In this document: one piece after another, positions 31,346 to 32,698 of the stretch | Position numbering within the stretch: the first letter of the stretch is position 1 | Layout: every line of letters begins with the position of its first letter | NCBI GenBank assembly: GCA_913020445.1 | Contig: CAJWAR010000044.1 | Location: 1 to 32,698, forward strand | DNA: 32,698 nt | Origin: an uncultured Rhodospirillaceae bacterium | GTDB lineage: Bacteria; Pseudomonadota; Alphaproteobacteria; Rhodospirillales; UBA2165 | Direction: 5' to 3' | The notes under the pieces: model-generated | The model's database searches: none | What the model was told of the DNA's origin: nothing | The model's input: only the letters and a program-made list of their open reading frames with translations | Position numbers and translations under genes: made by a program

Positions 31346-32698
31346 CTATCGCCAATCATCGATTGAAACAGTAAAGCCCTCGCGATGTTCGCCGGCGATC
31401 ATTTTCCATGCACCTTGGGTTTCACCGCCGGTGACGACTATCGAGATATCTTCCGGCTCATACATTCTCACGAACTCGTCGGGTTTTGCTTTCAGCCGGC
31501 CGGCGTAAGGCTCGACGCCGGCAACAGCCAAGGGATGTTTAAGGGTTTGTATCCATTGGTCGTCCCAATACTCACGGGCCGGTAAAAGCGCATTTTCAGA
31601 ACACCAGGCAGCCAGTTTTTCTTTGGTGTCAAAACCGAGCTCGACAAAACCTCTGGCGACAATCGGGTCCATGACAAAGATCGGCGCAATATTTTGTTCG
31701 CAGGCGGCAAGGGCGCGGCGCATTTTCTCCTGCCAAGTCTCGCGCGGACCATAACCAGCTTGGGTGTACCAGCCGCCAAAAAAGACGCTGACCGTACTGT
31801 CAGTCGGCTCGAACCCTTGTTGGACATGAAACGGCTGCCAGGGCGAACGCTCCTCGGCTTCGGCAAAACATGAGCTGTAATTATACCAATTGCCCAGCGT
31901 CCCCATATAGGTGTCGTCCGGGACCGAGCCACCCTGCAGATTAATTGATAATAAATTATGCGCCCGGCCAATCGTCGAATTGGCATGATTGTAGGGTCCC
32001 ATCACACCGATGCCGTCATTCATGCCTATTTCATTTCTAATCGGCCCATTGACCAGGGAAATCGTGGCGAAAGAATTGGTGCTGCTGGAACGCGCGGAAA
32101 CACCGCTGGCGGCAAGCGCCAGAATAACCGGAAAATATTCGGGCTTGGCACCTGCCATCACTGCATTAACCGCAACCTTCTCGACATCGAACTGCCAAAA
32201 TTCCCGGAACATTGTCGGACTGAGGCGGCCGACAATCTCGTCCGATGCGTGGCTGGTGCCTGCAAGCATTTGCGCCACGCGCTCTTCGGTCGGCAAAATG
32301 ACTGGTAAATTATCAGTCCAGTGATTCTCGACAAATAAAGCCTGGAGTTTGTCTTCCGTATCCGGCTCCATCAAGCGCGGTGTCGTTCGCTCAAATGTCA
32401 CGCCGTTGAGATCATTATCGTTAAGCGGATGAGACAGCCCTTCTATCACCTCCTGCATGAAGGGGCGATTGCTTACCGGGTCTTCACCTTCGACATAAGC
32501 TCTCAGATCGGTTGGTGATTTATCGACAATGGGTTGCGGGACGTAAGTTTGGCGCGTTGTCGGCATACCATTGGCATAGGCCACCGATTGCGCCAGTCTG
32601 GCGAAAGCATCGGTATGAACTGAGACAGTTGGCACACCACTTTCCTCTAATGACATGGCGAGCCCGACGACCGTCGGACTGCAGGTGCTTCATAAACC
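31346..32698 (-). CDS. UGSC-family selenoprotein, 5'-partial at the window edge
   Basis: The frame read from the window edge is Gly-Leu-UGA-Ser-Thr-Cys-SPTVVGLAMSLEESGVPTVSVHTDAFARLA, then a C-terminal half with WTDNLPVILPTEERVAQML and VEKVAVNAVMAGAKPEYFPVILA. This is the layout of UGSC-type proteins, whose redox motif is Sec (or Cys)-x-x-Cys; here it is U-S-T-C. The first conventional start in frame, ATG at 32656, is 12 codons after the UGA and has no Shine-Dalgarno sequence, and homologous-looking residues continue upstream of it. A bacterial SECIS hairpin follows the UGA. The part present is 450 codons plus stop; an estimated 100 N-terminal residues are outside. The function of the family is not established; a thiol or selenol redox role is inferred. 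Confidence 0.85.
32661..32680 (-). promoter_or_regulatory. Bacterial SECIS stem-loop
   Basis: On the minus strand AGTCCGAC pairs with GTCGGGCT (8 bp, one G-U) and is closed by the tetraloop GGTC. Seventeen bases separate the UGA from the loop, inside the 16 to 37 base window reported for bacterial SECIS elements, and the GGUC loop is the same as that of E. coli fdhF (from memory). Binding of SelB here would direct Sec insertion. Confidence 0.85.
32690..32692 (-). other. In-frame UGA, probable selenocysteine codon
   Basis: The TGA is read as TGA AGC ACC TGC in the frame of the protein, giving U-S-T-C. It is preceded by GGT TTA (Gly-Leu), and the coding pattern continues to the edge of the window. 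The Cys three residues later matches the U-x-x-C redox motif of the UGSC family. Confidence 0.8.

Noticed and set aside
32656-32656. ATG at 32656 as the true start of the UGSC-like protein
   Set aside because: No Shine-Dalgarno sequence precedes it, the family-like N-terminal pattern continues upstream through UGA, and a SECIS hairpin sits at the expected distance.

Overview
The window looks like alphaproteobacterial chromosome, probably from a marine or other aquatic organism. This rests on gene content: two molybdenum-hydroxylase (XDH-family) operons, a Bug/TctABC transporter, a full-length UGSC-type protein and an island in a tRNA-Arg gene. No rRNA or ribosomal-protein marker is present, so the placement is an inference. 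By eye, bases 1 to about 7,950 are more AT-rich and gene-poor than the rest.

Region 1 (1..7998) is the right end of an integrated element. From right to left it carries a tyrosine integrase, a helix-turn-helix protein, an AlpA-like excisionase/regulator, a Toprim primase-like protein, a P-loop ATPase and a small zinc-finger protein, all on the minus strand with 1 to 8 bp overlaps except one gap. DUF932, HGG-motif and Sel1-like genes lie on the plus strand. The element stops at a 48-base copy of the 3' half of tRNA-Arg(CCG), followed by a tRNA-type terminator and, 125 bp further on, a second 19-base copy of the tRNA 3' end. The intact tRNA should lie left of the window.

Region 2 (8193..21674) is a molybdenum hydroxylase locus. 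Two complete heterotrimers (FAD subunit, [2Fe-2S] subunit, molybdopterin subunit) are encoded on the minus strand. Both FAD subunits carry the extra cysteine-rich loop known from 4-hydroxybenzoyl-CoA reductase beta. They are followed by a PaaK-like acyl-CoA ligase and the maturation genes xdhC, mocA, yqeB and yqeC; the last two are the markers of selenium-dependent molybdenum hydroxylases. Two MarR genes sit at the head. A 19-bp dyad is shared between the second MarR gene's own promoter and the promoter of the second hydroxylase operon, and a separate 22-bp palindrome covers the -10 box of the first. The first operon's large subunit has Asn in place of the near-invariant catalytic Glu.

Region 3 (21755..30125) holds a ComA-like phosphosulfolactate synthase homologue, divergent from a third MarR gene that starts a run of a PHP/DUF3604-like metalloprotein, tctC, tctB, tctA and a CIPAR-type sulfatase. 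This looks like an uptake and hydrolysis operon for an unknown (sulfo-ester?) carboxylate.

Region 4 (30248..32698) has an NADPH:quinone-reductase-like MDR enzyme and, at the right edge, a gene that a plain ORF call would start at an internal ATG. Reading upstream in frame gives Gly-Leu-UGA-Ser-Thr-Cys, and just downstream of the UGA is an 8-bp stem closed by a GGUC tetraloop, the hallmark of a bacterial SECIS. This is very probably a selenocysteine-containing UGSC-family protein truncated by the window edge. Together with yqeB/yqeC it suggests two separate uses of selenium within about 24 kb.
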